Shown: positions 42,936-51,962 of the stretch, in pieces
Layout: each line of letters opens with the position of its first letter
Numbering within the stretch: position 1 is the first letter of the stretch
NCBI GenBank assembly: GCA_023417475.1
Contig: JAEZFP010000022.1
Coordinates: 1-64,000 of the forward strand
Length of the DNA: 64,000 nt
Direction of reading: 5' to 3'
Source of the DNA: Bacillota bacterium
Lineage (GTDB): Bacteria > Bacillota > UBA4882 > UBA8346
Program-made: the position numbers and the translations under genes
The notes under the pieces: generated by a model
What the model saw: the letters and a program-made list of their open reading frames with translations, nothing else
Told to the model about the DNA's origin: nothing
The model's database searches: none

Positions 42936-43778
42936 TCATCCTTTGAGCGCGCCTTCCATCAACCCTTTTTCAATAAAGTACTTCTGCATGCTCAAAAAGA
43001 CGGTTAACAACGGAATCAGCGACAGGGTAATTACTGCGCAAAGCGTCCCGTACTGCCATGACGACGCCTCGTCACGCAAGAACGTAATGCCGACCGATAA
43101 GGTCTGGGCCGCCGGCGAGCTTGACAGGGTGCGGGCAAACATAAATTCGCCCCAGACATTGATAAAGGTAAAGATCATCACTACCGCCAAACCGGGCCGG
43201 GCCAACGGCAACATAATTTTGGACCAGGTCTGAAAGAAATTGCAGCCGTCAATCATGGCCGATTCGGCGATTTCATTGGGAATGTTGATAAAGATGCCCC
43301 GCATGACAAAGATCGACATCGGCAGATTAATCGCGATATACGGCAAGATCAATCCCCAATGGGTATTGATCAACCCCATGCGAGTTTCCATGATATAAAT
43401 CGGAATCAGATAAATCGCGTACGGCAAGGTCAAAATGATCATCACAAACAGCAAGTAAAGGTTCTTGCCGAAAAACGTCAGTTTGCCAAAGGCGTACCCC
43501 ATCATTGCGCTCAGCATCATCGTGCCGCCGACGCTCCACAACGTGATCCAAACCGTGTTGACGAAGAACTTGATAACCTCTTTCATCTGCGTCAGCACCC
43601 GGATATAATGCATCAGGGTTATTTGCGTCGGGAAAATGATGATCCGGCTGGAGTAAATCTCCTTGTCAATTTTCAATGAGGTAATGACCGTCCATAAAAA
43701 CGGCACCAAAAAGATGAAGGAAATAATGAGCAAACTCAAAAACAAGATCGTTTGGGTAATTGTGATCGACTTTTTCAA
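42936..43778 (-). CDS. Sugar ABC importer permease (MalG type)
   Basis: 280 aa, about six membrane segments (LSLLIISFIFLVPFLWTVITSLK). EAA loop: AESAMIDGCNFFQTWSKIMLPLARPGLA. TTG 43778 is used, with GGAGG 8 bases upstream. Pairs with the MalF-type permease; the ATPase of this importer is not in the window and may be a shared MsmK-like protein. Confidence 0.92.
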   Translation of the reverse strand: MKKSITITQTILFLSLLIISFIFLVPFLWTVITSLKIDKEIYSSRIIIFPTQITLMHYIRVLTQMKEVIKFFVNTVWITLWSVGGTMMLSAMMGYAFGKLTFFGKNLYLLFVMIILTLPYAIYLIPIYIMETRMGLINTHWGLILPYIAINLPMSIFVMRGIFINIPNEIAESAMIDGCNFFQTWSKIMLPLARPGLAVVMIFTFINVWGEFMFARTLSSSPAAQTLSVGITFLRDEASSWQYGTLCAVITLSLIPLLTVFLSMQKYFIEKGLMEGALKG

Positions 43779-43791
43779 GGCGTAGCCCTCC

Positions 43792-44727
43792 TTATTCCGT
43801 ACGGCTAAATTTCAAGTTTAAAAATGAGAGCACTAAAATAATCGCCGCCATCACATACGCCATCGCCGAAGCATATCCGATTTCATAAAACTTGAAGGCG
43901 TTTTCCCACGTGTACTGATATAATACCAATGTGGAGGTTCCCGGACCGCCTTGCGTCATAATAAACGGCTGTTCAAAGACTTTGATCGATTGAATGATCG
44001 ACCAGATGCCGCAGATTACAAAAGTCTCCCGTAAGTTTGGCAAAATCACGTGAAAGATTTTTTGCCATTCCGAAGCGCCGTCGACCGTGGACGCCTCGTA
44101 TAATTCCCGGGGAATGCTTTGCAGCCCGGCCAAATACAACACCACCAGCATTCCCATGTATTTCCAAAGACTCACTCCCACCAGGCTAAACATCGCCCAA
44201 TGCGAATCGCCCAGCCAGTTTTTGGCGAGGAAACCCAAATGCAGAAAGTCGGTTAGGAAAAAGTTGAATAAGCCGTAATTCTCATTGAGAATCCATTGGA
44301 AAACAATTCCGCTCAACGATAACGGAATGACCACCGGCAGAAAGATCGACGTCCGGAAAAAACCCGACCAGGGCAGCCGTTTGTCGAGGATAATCGCAAT
44401 CGCCAATGACACCACCATGATCAACGAAAAAAAGATGACGCTGAAAAACATGGTGTTCCAAAAAGCCACAATAAACGAACTGTCGCTGAACATTTTAATA
44501 AAGTTCTCGAAACCGGCGAAGGTCGGTTTGGGGTCGAAGGCAAAATTATACCGGCAAAAACTTAAGTAAAGGGAGTTAAACAACGGATAAATCATGAAAA
44601 CAAAAATGAAGATGAAACCGGGCATCAGGAAGAAATAACCGGGAATCTGCTGTTTCATCCATTGGCGAACCGCATTGCGCTGGGGCTGGGGCTGGGTCGT
44701 CCTGGGTTCTGACGGAATTTTGTTCAA
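43792..44727 (-). CDS. Sugar ABC importer permease (MalF/UgpA type)
   Basis: About 311 aa, six membrane segments (FFLMPGFIFIFVFMIYPLFNSLYLS). EAA loop: YEASTVDGASEWQKIFHVILPNLR. TTG 44727 has GGGAGGG upstream; the longer frame runs through hairpins at 44741-44780. Pairs with the MalG-type permease. Confidence 0.9.
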   Translation of the reverse strand: MNKIPSEPRTTQPQPQRNAVRQWMKQQIPGYFFLMPGFIFIFVFMIYPLFNSLYLSFCRYNFAFDPKPTFAGFENFIKMFSDSSFIVAFWNTMFFSVIFFSLIMVVSLAIAIILDKRLPWSGFFRTSIFLPVVIPLSLSGIVFQWILNENYGLFNFFLTDFLHLGFLAKNWLGDSHWAMFSLVGVSLWKYMGMLVVLYLAGLQSIPRELYEASTVDGASEWQKIFHVILPNLRETFVICGIWSIIQSIKVFEQPFIMTQGGPGTSTLVLYQYTWENAFKFYEIGYASAMAYVMAAIILVLSFLNLKFSRTE

Positions 44728-44756
44728 AATAATCCCTCCCGGGTGTAGAAATACAC

Positions 44757-44780
44757 CGAGGGCTTTTGGCAAAGCCCTCG
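44757..44780 (-). terminator. Intercistronic hairpin
   Basis: CGAGGGCTTT (44757-44766) pairs with AAAGCCCTCG (44771-44780), next to a smaller GGTGTA/TACACC stem (44742-44757). It follows the stop of the binding-protein gene and has no T-run, so it probably raises binding-protein output over permease output by stabilising the upstream message. Confidence 0.6.
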
Positions 44781-44789
44781 ATCCAATGG

Positions 44790-46082
44790 TTACTGAGCTT
44801 TCATGCCAATCGATTGATCCAGGGAATCAATGGTCTTTTTCAGCGTGTTCGCGGTCTCGTCGACCGTCTGTTTTTCAGTGAGGCATTTTTGAATCTCAAC
44901 TTGCATGGTCCGTTCCAACTTGTTCCAATCTTTGTACAGCGGGAAGGTGACGCTTTTGTTGACCGTGTCCAAAACCATTTTCCATTGCGGCGACAGCGCT
45001 TGTTTGTAATGGGACGCGATCGGCGACATCTTACCGAATTTATTCATGGCATAAAGTTGGAAGTCGCGGCTCATCAGTTCCTCTTTAATGAATTGCTTCG
45101 CCAGGGTCTGTTCGGGAGAGGTTCTGGGGATGACGATTCCCTGCGTGTATACGAAAGAACCGTTTTTGTCCGTGCCGGGAATGGGGATTACGCCCACATT
45201 GTCGTCGCCCAGCAATCCGCCGGCTTCAACCCAGCGGGAAGCGGCCGATAAATGCATCGCCACTTTTCCGGCTTTGAAATTGGTCCGGCCGGCGTCCATA
45301 TCGGCAAAGGTGTCAACCGGGGTGTATCCGTCTTTGACCAATTTCCGCCAAACGCTCAATACTGACTTGGCCTCTTTACTTGTAAAATCGACCGTCTTTT
45401 TATTGGATTCGTAAAAACTGCCCTTCACCCCTTGCAAACAGGCCAAATAGGAATGGGCCATGAAGTTGGCGCCCCAATCGATGGAAAGCCCGGTCTGGAC
45501 CACCTTGCCGTTGTCGACGATGGTTGCTTTTTTGGCGAACTCCGCCAATTCATTCCAGGTTTTCGGAGTGAGGACGTTGCCGTCTTTGTCGACCAAACCG
45601 GCGTTTTTCATCAATTTTTTATTGACGACGATGAACATGACTTCGCCCATCATCGGGAGCATATACTGTTTACCGCCGATATTGCCCAATTTGAGAATCG
45701 AGGGGACAAAATCGGATTTCTTCAGATTTTTGTCAAAAAAACCGGAGTCAAAATTGATGATGTAATTTTGGGCCGCAAAAATAACCGCCTGCGCCGGAAG
45801 GGGTCCGATCACCAAATCGCTGCCGGTTTTTCCTTGGGACCATTGTAAAATGTAGGTTGTCGCATCGGAGTTGTCGACCTTTTCAAAACTGACTTTCACG
45901 TCCGGGTGAGTTTTCATAAAATGTTCCGCGGCTTCATTTAATTGATATTTACCGAAGAACCAGGCCTGCGCGCTAATGCGCAACTCTTTCGGCGCCGCCA
46001 GTCCCAACGCGCTAAAGGCCGTGCAGAGAATTGCCAGCAATAAAACCGTGCCGATCATCCTGATTTGATTTCGTTTCACCAT
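44790..46082 (-). CDS. Sugar ABC importer, extracellular binding protein
   Basis: Family 1 solute-binding protein, 430 aa. Signal peptide (LLLAILCTAFSALGLAAP), then a two-lobe binding domain (ELRISAQAWFFGKYQLNEAAEHF, GKVAMHLSAASRW). Likely delivers a uronic acid or a uronide oligosaccharide given the surrounding catabolic genes. GGGAGG lies upstream of the ATG. Confidence 0.9.
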   Translation of the reverse strand: MVKRNQIRMIGTVLLLAILCTAFSALGLAAPKELRISAQAWFFGKYQLNEAAEHFMKTHPDVKVSFEKVDNSDATTYILQWSQGKTGSDLVIGPLPAQAVIFAAQNYIINFDSGFFDKNLKKSDFVPSILKLGNIGGKQYMLPMMGEVMFIVVNKKLMKNAGLVDKDGNVLTPKTWNELAEFAKKATIVDNGKVVQTGLSIDWGANFMAHSYLACLQGVKGSFYESNKKTVDFTSKEAKSVLSVWRKLVKDGYTPVDTFADMDAGRTNFKAGKVAMHLSAASRWVEAGGLLGDDNVGVIPIPGTDKNGSFVYTQGIVIPRTSPEQTLAKQFIKEELMSRDFQLYAMNKFGKMSPIASHYKQALSPQWKMVLDTVNKSVTFPLYKDWNKLERTMQVEIQKCLTEKQTVDETANTLKKTIDSLDQSIGMKAQ

Positions 46083-46157
46083 CTGGATTGATTCCTCCCT
46101 TTATTTTTTTTCGGCATATAAATTTGCCGAATTCTAACGATTTCACTGTTTCCCGTC

Positions 46158-46928
46158 CTAAAAACCGATCAGCGCTCCGCCGTCGACCGGCAAAACCACG
46201 CCGTTGACAAATCCGGCCGCCGGGGAAGACAAATACACCGCGGCCCAGCCAATATCTTCAGCCGCGCCAAATTTGGCCATCGGCGTCCGGCCGAGAATCT
46301 TATTGCGGCGCACTTCGTCGCCGTCCACCGCTTGGTGGAGCATCGGCGTGTCGATCCACCCGGGCGCAATCCCGTTGACTCGGATGCCGTAGCGGGAGAT
46401 TTCCGTGGCCAGCGTGCGCACCATTCCCAAATAACCCGATTTGGCGCAGGAATAAGCGATGACATAGGGTTGACCGATGAACGCGGTCATCGACGCTTGA
46501 AAAATAATGCTGCCCTTGCCGTTGGCCTTCATATGCGGCACCAACGCCCGGGTTAACGCGAACGCGCCCATGATATGGACATCGATCACCTTGCGAAAAT
46601 CGGCGTCGCTGGTCTCCTCGATCGGTTTTTTACAATGAACGCCGGCGTTGTTGACCAAGATCGTAACCGGTCCGATGGTATCAACAATCTCTTGCACCAA
46701 CCCATCGGTTTCGGCGGTGGCGGTAATGTCGAACTGGCGATAGTGCGCTTGCGGACCCAACGCCGCGCAGGCCGCAGTCCCCTTCGCTTCATCTTCCAGA
46801 CCGACGATGACCACTTCGGCCCCGGCGGCGATAAAACACTCGGCCATGGCGTAACCCAATCCGGTGGTTCCCCCGGTGATCAGCGCCCGCTCGCCCGCCA
46901 ATCCAAACATTTCGTGATAGTTTCTCAT
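46158..46928 (-). CDS. SDR oxidoreductase, first of two
   Basis: 256 aa, short-chain dehydrogenase. Seen: TGGTTGLG near residue 16, NNAG near 90, catalytic YSCAK near 155, C-terminal DGG. ATG 46928 is chosen with GAGGTG 6 bases upstream; it overlaps the dehydratase stop by 4 bases (ATGA), so it is coupled to it. In hexuronate pathways such an SDR could replace the classical UxaB/UxuB reductase. Confidence 0.9.
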   Translation of the reverse strand: MRNYHEMFGLAGERALITGGTTGLGYAMAECFIAAGAEVVIVGLEDEAKGTAACAALGPQAHYRQFDITATAETDGLVQEIVDTIGPVTILVNNAGVHCKKPIEETSDADFRKVIDVHIMGAFALTRALVPHMKANGKGSIIFQASMTAFIGQPYVIAYSCAKSGYLGMVRTLATEISRYGIRVNGIAPGWIDTPMLHQAVDGDEVRRNKILGRTPMAKFGAAEDIGWAAVYLSSPAAGFVNGVVLPVDGGALIGF

Positions 46929-48145
46929 CGACTGCACCTCGTTGTAGAAATTTCCGGATTTTGGTATTTGTAGGGGATGAAATATTCTTTGTGCCCCAAC
47001 CGTTCCGATTGGGTCGGTTCGCCGGAGCAGACCGCCGCCACCGTGGCCAACAGTTCGTCACCGAGTTCCTCAAGGGTTTTTTCCCCCGTCAACGCCGGTC
47101 CGGCATTGAAATCCAGATCGTCGCTCATGCTCAAGTAGGTATGGTCATTGCCGGTGATTTTGATTACCGGCGCAACCGCGCTGCCAACCACCGTGCCCCG
47201 GCCGGTTACCAGGAAAACCACTTGCGCCCCGGAACAGATCAGATCCATTAACCCTTCGTTGTCGTTGGGGTTGGTATAGCCAAATTGCATCCAATGCGGA
47301 TCGGGAATGCTGTCCAGCAACCAAAGCCCCTTGGCGTCGGGGTTTTGCCCCACTTTCAACACGCCCTCGATCGGCTTGGAACCGCTTTTGGCGAACGCTC
47401 CCATGCTTTTTTCTTCAATTGTCGTCAGTCCGCCGACAAAATTGCCGGGCGAAATGGAAAATTGCCGGACCGCCTTGCAATATTCCAACGCCTTATCGTA
47501 GGTGCAAGCCAGCTCCCGCTGGGCCTGCTCGGTGCGGCCGCGGATGATCAGCAACTCCCGCAGCCCGATCGCTTCCGCGACTTCCTCAAAAATCGCGGCG
47601 CCGCCCCAATCGACCAACCGGTCAAACGCTTTGCCGACCACCACATTGCCGGCCAAACCGGAGGTAAAATCGGACCCGCCGCATTCGGCGCCGATAATCA
47701 GGTCAGCCATTCCCATCGGCGCCCGGGGCGTTTCGACCGCCAACCGTTCCAGCATGGTTTGGACGATCGCCTGACCCCGCGCCACGGTTTTCCGGGTACC
47801 GCCGCATTCCTGGATTAAAAGCCAGTCGCTGAGTTTTCCGGCGGCGGCGGCTTTCTCCGCCAATAGTTGCGCCTGAACATATTCGCACCCGAGACCGACC
47901 GGCAAAACCGCTCCCACGTTGGGATGGCGGATCAACGCCAATAACATCCGGACTGCGTATTCATTGTCGGTGCATCCGGTAAAACCGACCACGTCCACCG
48001 CGGCGTCGGGAAACGCCGCGCCGATCTTTTTGGCGACAAACGCCGAGCATTCCACGGTGTAAATTACCAACACCTTATTGCGGATTCCTTTGGCGCCGTC
48101 AGCGCGCAGAAAACCTTGCCAGGTCGCCGTGCTTTGGAGCGTCAT
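46925..48145 (-). CDS. uxaA: Altronate/galactarate-type dehydratase, large subunit
   Basis: UxaA/GarD C-terminal catalytic domain without the SAF domain, about 406 aa. Seen: GIRNKVLVIYTVECS near the start, GFTGCTDNEY, LPVGLGCEYVQ, ECGGTRKT, GAECGGSDFTSGLAGN and C-terminal ETGTEP-like region replaced by SGEPTQSERLG. Dehydrates altronate to 2-keto-3-deoxygluconate or a related acid. Works with the small SAF protein encoded just upstream. A GTG at 48187 is in frame; ATG 48145 with AAGGA upstream is preferred. Confidence 0.88.
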   Translation of the reverse strand: MTLQSTATWQGFLRADGAKGIRNKVLVIYTVECSAFVAKKIGAAFPDAAVDVVGFTGCTDNEYAVRMLLALIRHPNVGAVLPVGLGCEYVQAQLLAEKAAAAGKLSDWLLIQECGGTRKTVARGQAIVQTMLERLAVETPRAPMGMADLIIGAECGGSDFTSGLAGNVVVGKAFDRLVDWGGAAIFEEVAEAIGLRELLIIRGRTEQAQRELACTYDKALEYCKAVRQFSISPGNFVGGLTTIEEKSMGAFAKSGSKPIEGVLKVGQNPDAKGLWLLDSIPDPHWMQFGYTNPNDNEGLMDLICSGAQVVFLVTGRGTVVGSAVAPVIKITGNDHTYLSMSDDLDFNAGPALTGEKTLEELGDELLATVAAVCSGEPTQSERLGHKEYFIPYKYQNPEISTTRCSR

Positions 48146-48192
48146 CGTCTCAATCCTTCCGTCTAAAGTCATCACCACGGTATTCACCGCGC

Positions 48193-48549
48193 TTATTCGT
48201 ATTTGAGATCGGTCGGCACGCCGGTATTCACGTCGAGGGTCGCCGAACGCTCGTCATATAGGCTTTTGCAGTTATGGAGGTGGACCCATTCCCCTTTTGC
48301 GATCAGCCGGGTTGCCTTGCCAATTACGACGCCGTATTTGACAATCGGCTCATCCTCCAGAATCAGCCGGTTGGCCAGTTTATGTCCGGTCCGGACCGGG
48401 GCGGCGATCTCCATTTCCGTCGCGGCAGTTTCACCGGTGATCTTCACTTTGCCCGGGTTCAACTCCGCCAGCGCCGTACAGACATTATCGTTTTTTTCGA
48501 TTTGAAAACAGCTTTGTTGAAACCGTTCTTCCGTCAAATTCGTCACCAA
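48193..48549 (-). CDS. Altronate/galactarate-type dehydratase, small SAF subunit
   Basis: 118 aa, matching the N-terminal SAF domain of UxaA/GarD (NDNVCTALAELNPG, GHKLANRLILEDEPIVKYG, ATRLIAKGEWVHLHN). In E. coli this domain is part of UxaA; here it is a separate protein, as in several Bacillota. The start is TTG 48549 or the GTG that follows; the ribosome binding site is weak, which suggests coupling to the upstream uxaC stop. Confidence 0.85.
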   Translation of the reverse strand: MVTNLTEERFQQSCFQIEKNDNVCTALAELNPGKVKITGETAATEMEIAAPVRTGHKLANRLILEDEPIVKYGVVIGKATRLIAKGEWVHLHNCKSLYDERSATLDVNTGVPTDLKYE

Positions 48550-48555
48550 CCTGTC

Positions 48556-49947
48556 CTAGAGTCCGAAGTAACGCTCCGCGTTGTAGAAACAAATGTCTTG
48601 GACCGTTGCTCCCAATAAGCTCAGATCCCGGGGCAACCGGCCGGAGTCGACCCAGCCGCCCAACAGATTGCAAAGAATCCGCCGGAAATACTCATGGCGC
48701 GGATAGGAAATAAAACTCCGGGAATCGGTCAGCATCCCCACAAACCGGCTGAGCAGTCCCAAATTGGCCAATGCCTGAAGTTGCCGGTTAATCCCATCCT
48801 CGGTGTCGTTAAACCACCAACCGGAACCGAACTGGATTTTCCCGGCGCTCAAACCGTCCTGGAAATTGCCGATCATCGTCCCGATCACCTCATTGTCGCT
48901 GGGATTGAGGCAATAAAGGATCGTCCGGGGCAACTCGTCCTGTTGATCAAGAGCGTCGAGCAGTAACGCCAATGGCTTGGCGAACGGCGTGTCCCCGATC
49001 GAATCATAACCGAAGACATTTTTCATCCGGCTGTTATTGAAGCGCATCGCGCCGATATGCAGTTGCATCGCCCAATCCAGCCGCTGGTATAACCGGCCAA
49101 GGAACAGGAGGGTTTCGGTTTTAAAGATCGCGGCCTCGGTTGCGGTCAACGATTCTCCGCTGATGCGTTTCGCAAAGATCGCCGCCGTCGCGCCGGGAAC
49201 TTCCCGGACATACGTCACTTCGTCCAGGGCGTGATCAGACAAACGGCAACCCATTTGGTGAAAATAGCGGACCCGCGTTTCCAACGCTTCCAAAAACCGC
49301 TGATAGGAATCGCCGACGGCTATACCGGAAACCTCCTCCAACTGCCCGATCCAAGCCGGAAAATCGCTTTTGGTTATCTCCAAGGCCACATCCGGCCGGA
49401 AAGCCGTCGATACTTTTACCGGAAAGCCGGCCGCCTGCCCAATCCGGCGGTGATGGCCCAAATCATCCAGCGGTTCTTCCGTCGTGACTAAAACCGCCAC
49501 ATTGGAACGTTGAATCAAACTTCGCACTGCAAAGTCGGGCTGACGCAACTGGGCGTTGCATTGCTCCCAAATCTCGCGCGCGCTTGCGGCATTCAACAGT
49601 TTCTCGATGCCGAAATAGCGACGCAACTCCAAGTGGGACCAGTGATATAAGGGATTGCCGATACATTTGGGCAACGTCTCCGCCCAAGCCGAAAACTTTT
49701 CGAAAGCGGAAGCGTCGCCGGTAACATACCGCTCGGGAATGCCGTTGCTCCGCATCGCCCGCCATTTATAGTGATCTCCGCCCAACCATAATTCGGTCAG
49801 ATCCGTAAACTGACGGTTGGACGCGATCTCCGCCGGAGGAATATGGCAATGATAATCATAGATGGGTAGCTCCGCGGCATAGGTGTGGTAAAGCTCTTGC
49901 GCCGTCGCCGTATCGAGTAGAAAATTTGCGTCTAAAAATTCGGGCAT
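48556..49947 (-). CDS. uxaC: Glucuronate/galacturonate isomerase
   Basis: Uronate isomerase of the amidohydrolase-like family, 463 aa, interconverting glucuronate/fructuronate and galacturonate/tagaturonate. Seen: YDYHCHIPP metal motif near 30, LWLGGDHYKWRAMRSNG, ATTEEP-type segment VLVTTEEPLDDLGHH, TAFRPD, QLHIGAMRFNN, GSGWWFNDTEDG. AAGGAG precedes ATG. First catabolic step of the operon. Confidence 0.95.
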   Translation of the reverse strand: MPEFLDANFLLDTATAQELYHTYAAELPIYDYHCHIPPAEIASNRQFTDLTELWLGGDHYKWRAMRSNGIPERYVTGDASAFEKFSAWAETLPKCIGNPLYHWSHLELRRYFGIEKLLNAASAREIWEQCNAQLRQPDFAVRSLIQRSNVAVLVTTEEPLDDLGHHRRIGQAAGFPVKVSTAFRPDVALEITKSDFPAWIGQLEEVSGIAVGDSYQRFLEALETRVRYFHQMGCRLSDHALDEVTYVREVPGATAAIFAKRISGESLTATEAAIFKTETLLFLGRLYQRLDWAMQLHIGAMRFNNSRMKNVFGYDSIGDTPFAKPLALLLDALDQQDELPRTILYCLNPSDNEVIGTMIGNFQDGLSAGKIQFGSGWWFNDTEDGINRQLQALANLGLLSRFVGMLTDSRSFISYPRHEYFRRILCNLLGGWVDSGRLPRDLSLLGATVQDICFYNAERYFGL

Positions 49948-49999
49948 AGCCGTCTCCTTTTGTTGCTACTTTGTAACCGAATTAACCTATTGGTAACCT

Positions 50000-50683
50000 T
50001 TACAAAATTCCAAAATGCTTAAATGCGTCCGTGCTCGACATGCCGTTTTCAATGGCTTTGCGAACCACTTTTTCGCCCCGCGCCTTTTCCAAGGCCAACT
50101 CAATCACTTCCGCCTCCAACGCTTTGGGAACGGCCAACACACCGTCAAGATCACCGAAGATCAAATCGCCCGGCTCAACCCAGACCCCGCCGATCTCAAT
50201 CGGCCTCCGGTAGCTCGCCACCTGGGTTCGGACCGAAGAGTCCTGGGCATAGCGACCCCGGGCGAAAACCGGCCAATTCTGTTCCAACACTTTGGGAGTA
50301 TCCCGCAGAAAACCGTTGATCACCGCGCCAACCGCGCCCCGTTTCTTCGCGGTCGCCGTTAACAGCTCCCCCCAATAGGCGCAGCGCATTTCGCCGCCAC
50401 TGGCCAGATAAATCTCCCCGGCTTCCAACTGATCGAGGGCTTCGGTCAACAATCCGAACGGCTTGGGTTGCGGGCCATACACATCAATCATCAATACCGG
50501 CATCGCCCGGCCGACCAGGATCATCTCCTCCCGCAAAGGTTGGACCGCTTGCGGCAAAAATTGATGAAATTTGCCCTTTTGATCCAAAATATCGCCGACG
50601 ACCGGAGTGTACAATTCTTGTTTAATTAAGGCAAAAAGTTCCTGATCGTTTTTCCATTCTGGCATCGTTTTCATCTCTTTCAT
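50000..50683 (-). CDS. RraA-family protein, likely aldolase
   Basis: 227 aa, RraA/HMG-aldolase fold. Seen: TPVVGDILDQKG near residue 27, GGEMRCAYWGELLTATAKKRGAVGAVINGFLRDT (glycine-rich ring segment with conserved Arg/Asp), WVEPGDLIFGDLDGVLAVP. Members are either inhibitors of RNase E or class II pyruvate aldolases acting on 4-carboxy-2-keto acids. In this sugar-acid operon the aldolase function is more likely. First gene of the operon; ATG 50683 is one of three in-frame ATG codons near the start. Confidence 0.85.
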   Translation of the reverse strand: MKEMKTMPEWKNDQELFALIKQELYTPVVGDILDQKGKFHQFLPQAVQPLREEMILVGRAMPVLMIDVYGPQPKPFGLLTEALDQLEAGEIYLASGGEMRCAYWGELLTATAKKRGAVGAVINGFLRDTPKVLEQNWPVFARGRYAQDSSVRTQVASYRRPIEIGGVWVEPGDLIFGDLDGVLAVPKALEAEVIELALEKARGEKVVRKAIENGMSSTDAFKHFGIL

Positions 50684-50787
50684 ATTGATTTATAACTTTT
50701 TTGTAATATAATTATAGAATAGATTTAACGTGATTTCATTACGAATAATTGACTGAAAATATATAAAAATTGCATCGGAGAAAATTG

Positions 50788-51717
50788 ATGAGCCGGTATA
50801 TCTATAAAGTCAACGATGCCTTTTTACCCAACTCCAAATATATTTTGTACACGCCCGGCCCCGCCGCCAAAAAGCTGCCGTTTCAGGTTGCCGCCTGTGG
50901 CCATTTCTTCGCCACCGGCAGTTATGAGATCGAACGGGAAGGGATAAGCTACCACCTGCTCATCCTGACCTTGTCGGGGGTCGGCGAAATCCGTTACGCC
51001 GGCAAACATTTCTCCGTCCACAAGGGGCAAGCCTTTTTGATCGATTGCGAAAAACGCCATCATTACAAAACATCGGGTGAAATGTGGGAAATGATGTGGA
51101 TCCGTTTCGCCTGTTGCCCCGAGGTTGATTATTTACAACTGCTAAACGGAGATTCACTGGAGATCATCAATCTTGACAATCCGGCGACCGTCGCCAAATA
51201 CATTGAAAAACTGCTGCTGTTAACCCAATCCCATGACCCCACCACTGATTTGAGTCTTTCCAACCTGCTCAGCATGGCGCTGACCGAGCTGAGTATTCAA
51301 AAGCAGATCCAAAACACCCAAAACCTCCCCCAATCGGCAAAAAAAATAATCTTCGACGCCGTCACCTACTTTGAGGATCACTACGCCGAAGATATTAATA
51401 TTGATCGACTGGCCCAAGACTGCCACTTGAGCCAATATTCGTTTATCCGCCTTTTCAAAAAACAGACCGGACTCGCTCCCTACGAGTTTTTACAGAAAAT
51501 CCGGATCACCGAAGCGAAAATTCTCCTGGAACAGAGCGACCATACCGTCAATGAAATCTCTCAGCGGGTCGGGTTCAACAACCAAAACAATTTTATTCGG
51601 ATGTTCAAGTTACTGGTGGCAACTACGCCGTTACGCTACCGCAACCAGATCCGCGGTCCCAACTCCCCGGCCGAAAGCGACCCCAAGGATGTTTCGCCCG
51701 TAAGACCGGATGAATGA
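50788..51717 (+). CDS. AraC-family regulator of the hexuronate operon
   Basis: 309 aa. N-terminal cupin-like sensor domain (ISYHLLILTLSGVGEIRYAGKHF, HHYKTSGEMWEM) and C-terminal double helix-turn-helix (NIDRLAQDCHLSQYSFIRLFKKQTG; TVNEISQRVGFNNQNNFIRMFK). Divergent from the operon beginning at 50683 with 104 bases between starts, so it most likely activates that operon in response to a uronate. GGAG lies 7 bases before ATG 50788. Confidence 0.92.
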   Translation: MSRYIYKVNDAFLPNSKYILYTPGPAAKKLPFQVAACGHFFATGSYEIEREGISYHLLILTLSGVGEIRYAGKHFSVHKGQAFLIDCEKRHHYKTSGEMWEMMWIRFACCPEVDYLQLLNGDSLEIINLDNPATVAKYIEKLLLLTQSHDPTTDLSLSNLLSMALTELSIQKQIQNTQNLPQSAKKIIFDAVTYFEDHYAEDINIDRLAQDCHLSQYSFIRLFKKQTGLAPYEFLQKIRITEAKILLEQSDHTVNEISQRVGFNNQNNFIRMFKLLVATTPLRYRNQIRGPNSPAESDPKDVSPVRPDE

Positions 51718-51740
51718 TTTGCTTCCCTTAAAAATCTCCC

Positions 51741-51770
51741 GAAAACCGGCGGTCGCATGCGCCGGTTTTC
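51741..51770. terminator. Intrinsic terminator after AraC gene
   Basis: GAAAACCGGCG (51741-51751) is perfectly inverted at 51760-51770. The plus-strand tail lacks a clean T-run beyond the stem (TTTTC inside), while the minus strand has TTTTTAAG after it. Confidence 0.65.
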
Positions 51771-51962
51771 CGCTCGCAAGGCCATGAATTCCTATCCAGT
51801 CCGGCCCAGTTCCGTCCCTTCCCCACCCGCGCATGATAATGGCAGCTTTTCCTGAGCTTAACATCATCAATCCCGTTTATATCCGCAGGGTATCGGAAAG
51901 GATAAACGATGGTTAGCTTCGTGACAAAAAACCGGCAAAAACGTTCACGGGAGGTCCCGATC

